Shown: one piece after another, positions 5,688 through 5,824 of the stretch
Numbering within the stretch: the stretch's first letter is position 1
Layout of the letters: every line of letters starts with the position of its first letter
Assembly (NCBI GenBank): GCA_030699345.1
Contig: JAUYMX010000562.1
Location: forward strand, 1-5,824
Direction of reading: 5' to 3'
DNA: 5,824 bases
DNA from: Methylococcaceae bacterium
Lineage (GTDB): Bacteria; Pseudomonadota; Gammaproteobacteria; Methylococcales; Methylomonadaceae
The notes under the pieces: model-generated
What the model saw: the letters and a program-made list of their open reading frames with translations, nothing else
Told to the model about the DNA's origin: nothing
Databases searched by the model: none
Translations under genes and position numbers: made by a program

Positions 5688-5824
5688 CTATGTCACTGTT
5701 ACTTGTTGAACATAATTTATCCCCAAAACGGCGGACAAGAAGGCGGTCGATGATAAGGCGGTATTTCTGCGATCGACCAGCCTGCGCCAACCGAGATAGT
5801 TGGAAAGATAATGCGTCGCCACGC
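5688..5824 (-). CDS. C-terminal end of a probable insertion-sequence transposase
   Basis: On the minus strand the frame whose first full codon is at 5822-5820 is open to a TAG at 5690-5688, giving 44 residues that run off the right edge. It begins VATHYLSNYLGWRRLVDRR and ends in VQQVTVT. The HYLxNYLGWRR pattern near a C-terminus, with a run of small and hydrophobic residues after it, recalls the last helix of several IS transposases. I cannot name the family and the match is from memory. The stop lies a few bases before the point where the TPR frame becomes coding, as expected if the IS end lies between about 5671 and 5688. A second minus frame is also open here but its translation is less protein-like. 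Confidence 0.5.
   Translation of the reverse strand, partial: VATHYLSNYLGWRRLVDRRNTALSSTAFLSAVLGINYVQQVTVT

Noticed and set aside
5612..5823. Second minus-strand open frame at the right edge (71 codons, ending inside the TPR region)
   Set aside because: It overlaps both the transposase-like frame and the TPR frame, and its translation has no recognisable pattern. The frame ending at 5688 reads more like protein.

Overview
The window looks like a chromosomal segment of a moderately AT-rich gammaproteobacterium. The support is the close resemblance of the encoded FtsH and Blc-type lipocalin to their Escherichia coli counterparts, and a sigma factor whose core is RpoD-like. My impression is of an environmental lineage such as a Methylococcales-type methanotroph, but nothing here proves the genus. 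I see no tRNA, rRNA, CRISPR array or phage gene.

Layout, left to right. Bases 1-96 hold the last 31 codons of a plus-strand gene entering from the left, richer in GC than what follows. Bases 97-335 are AT-rich and apparently non-coding, but contain a consensus-like sigma-70 promoter (179-207) and a strong Rho-independent terminator (278-315) about 70-100 nt downstream. Together they predict a short structured RNA of about 100 nt. Next come two plus-strand envelope genes 38 nt apart: an unrecognised four-helix membrane protein (336-755) and a Blc-type outer-membrane lipocalin (794-1306). A 197-nt regulatory gap with a promoter and a repeated promoter-like motif leads to a divergent sigma-70-family factor (1504-2883). 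The membrane AAA+ protease FtsH (2980-4911) follows and ends in a clear terminator (4933-4959).

The right end is transcribed on the minus strand and converges on ftsH. It holds a TPR protein (5111-5632) that appears to have lost its 5' end. Immediately upstream is the C-terminal end of what looks like an insertion-sequence transposase (5688-5824), so an IS has probably interrupted the TPR gene. Between ftsH and the TPR gene lies a non-coding hairpin next to a 10-bp palindrome (4994-5048).

How the genes may work together: FtsH degrades unstable cytoplasmic regulators, including sigma-32 in E. coli, as well as membrane proteins. Blc is an envelope lipocalin linked to stress and lipid handling in E. 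coli. An atypical sigma factor directly upstream of an ftsH copy, without the usual rlmE neighbour, suggests a stress or envelope-response module. That is inference from context. The most noteworthy items are the sigma factor, which lacks a normal region 1 and has changed promoter-contact residues, and the predicted small RNA.
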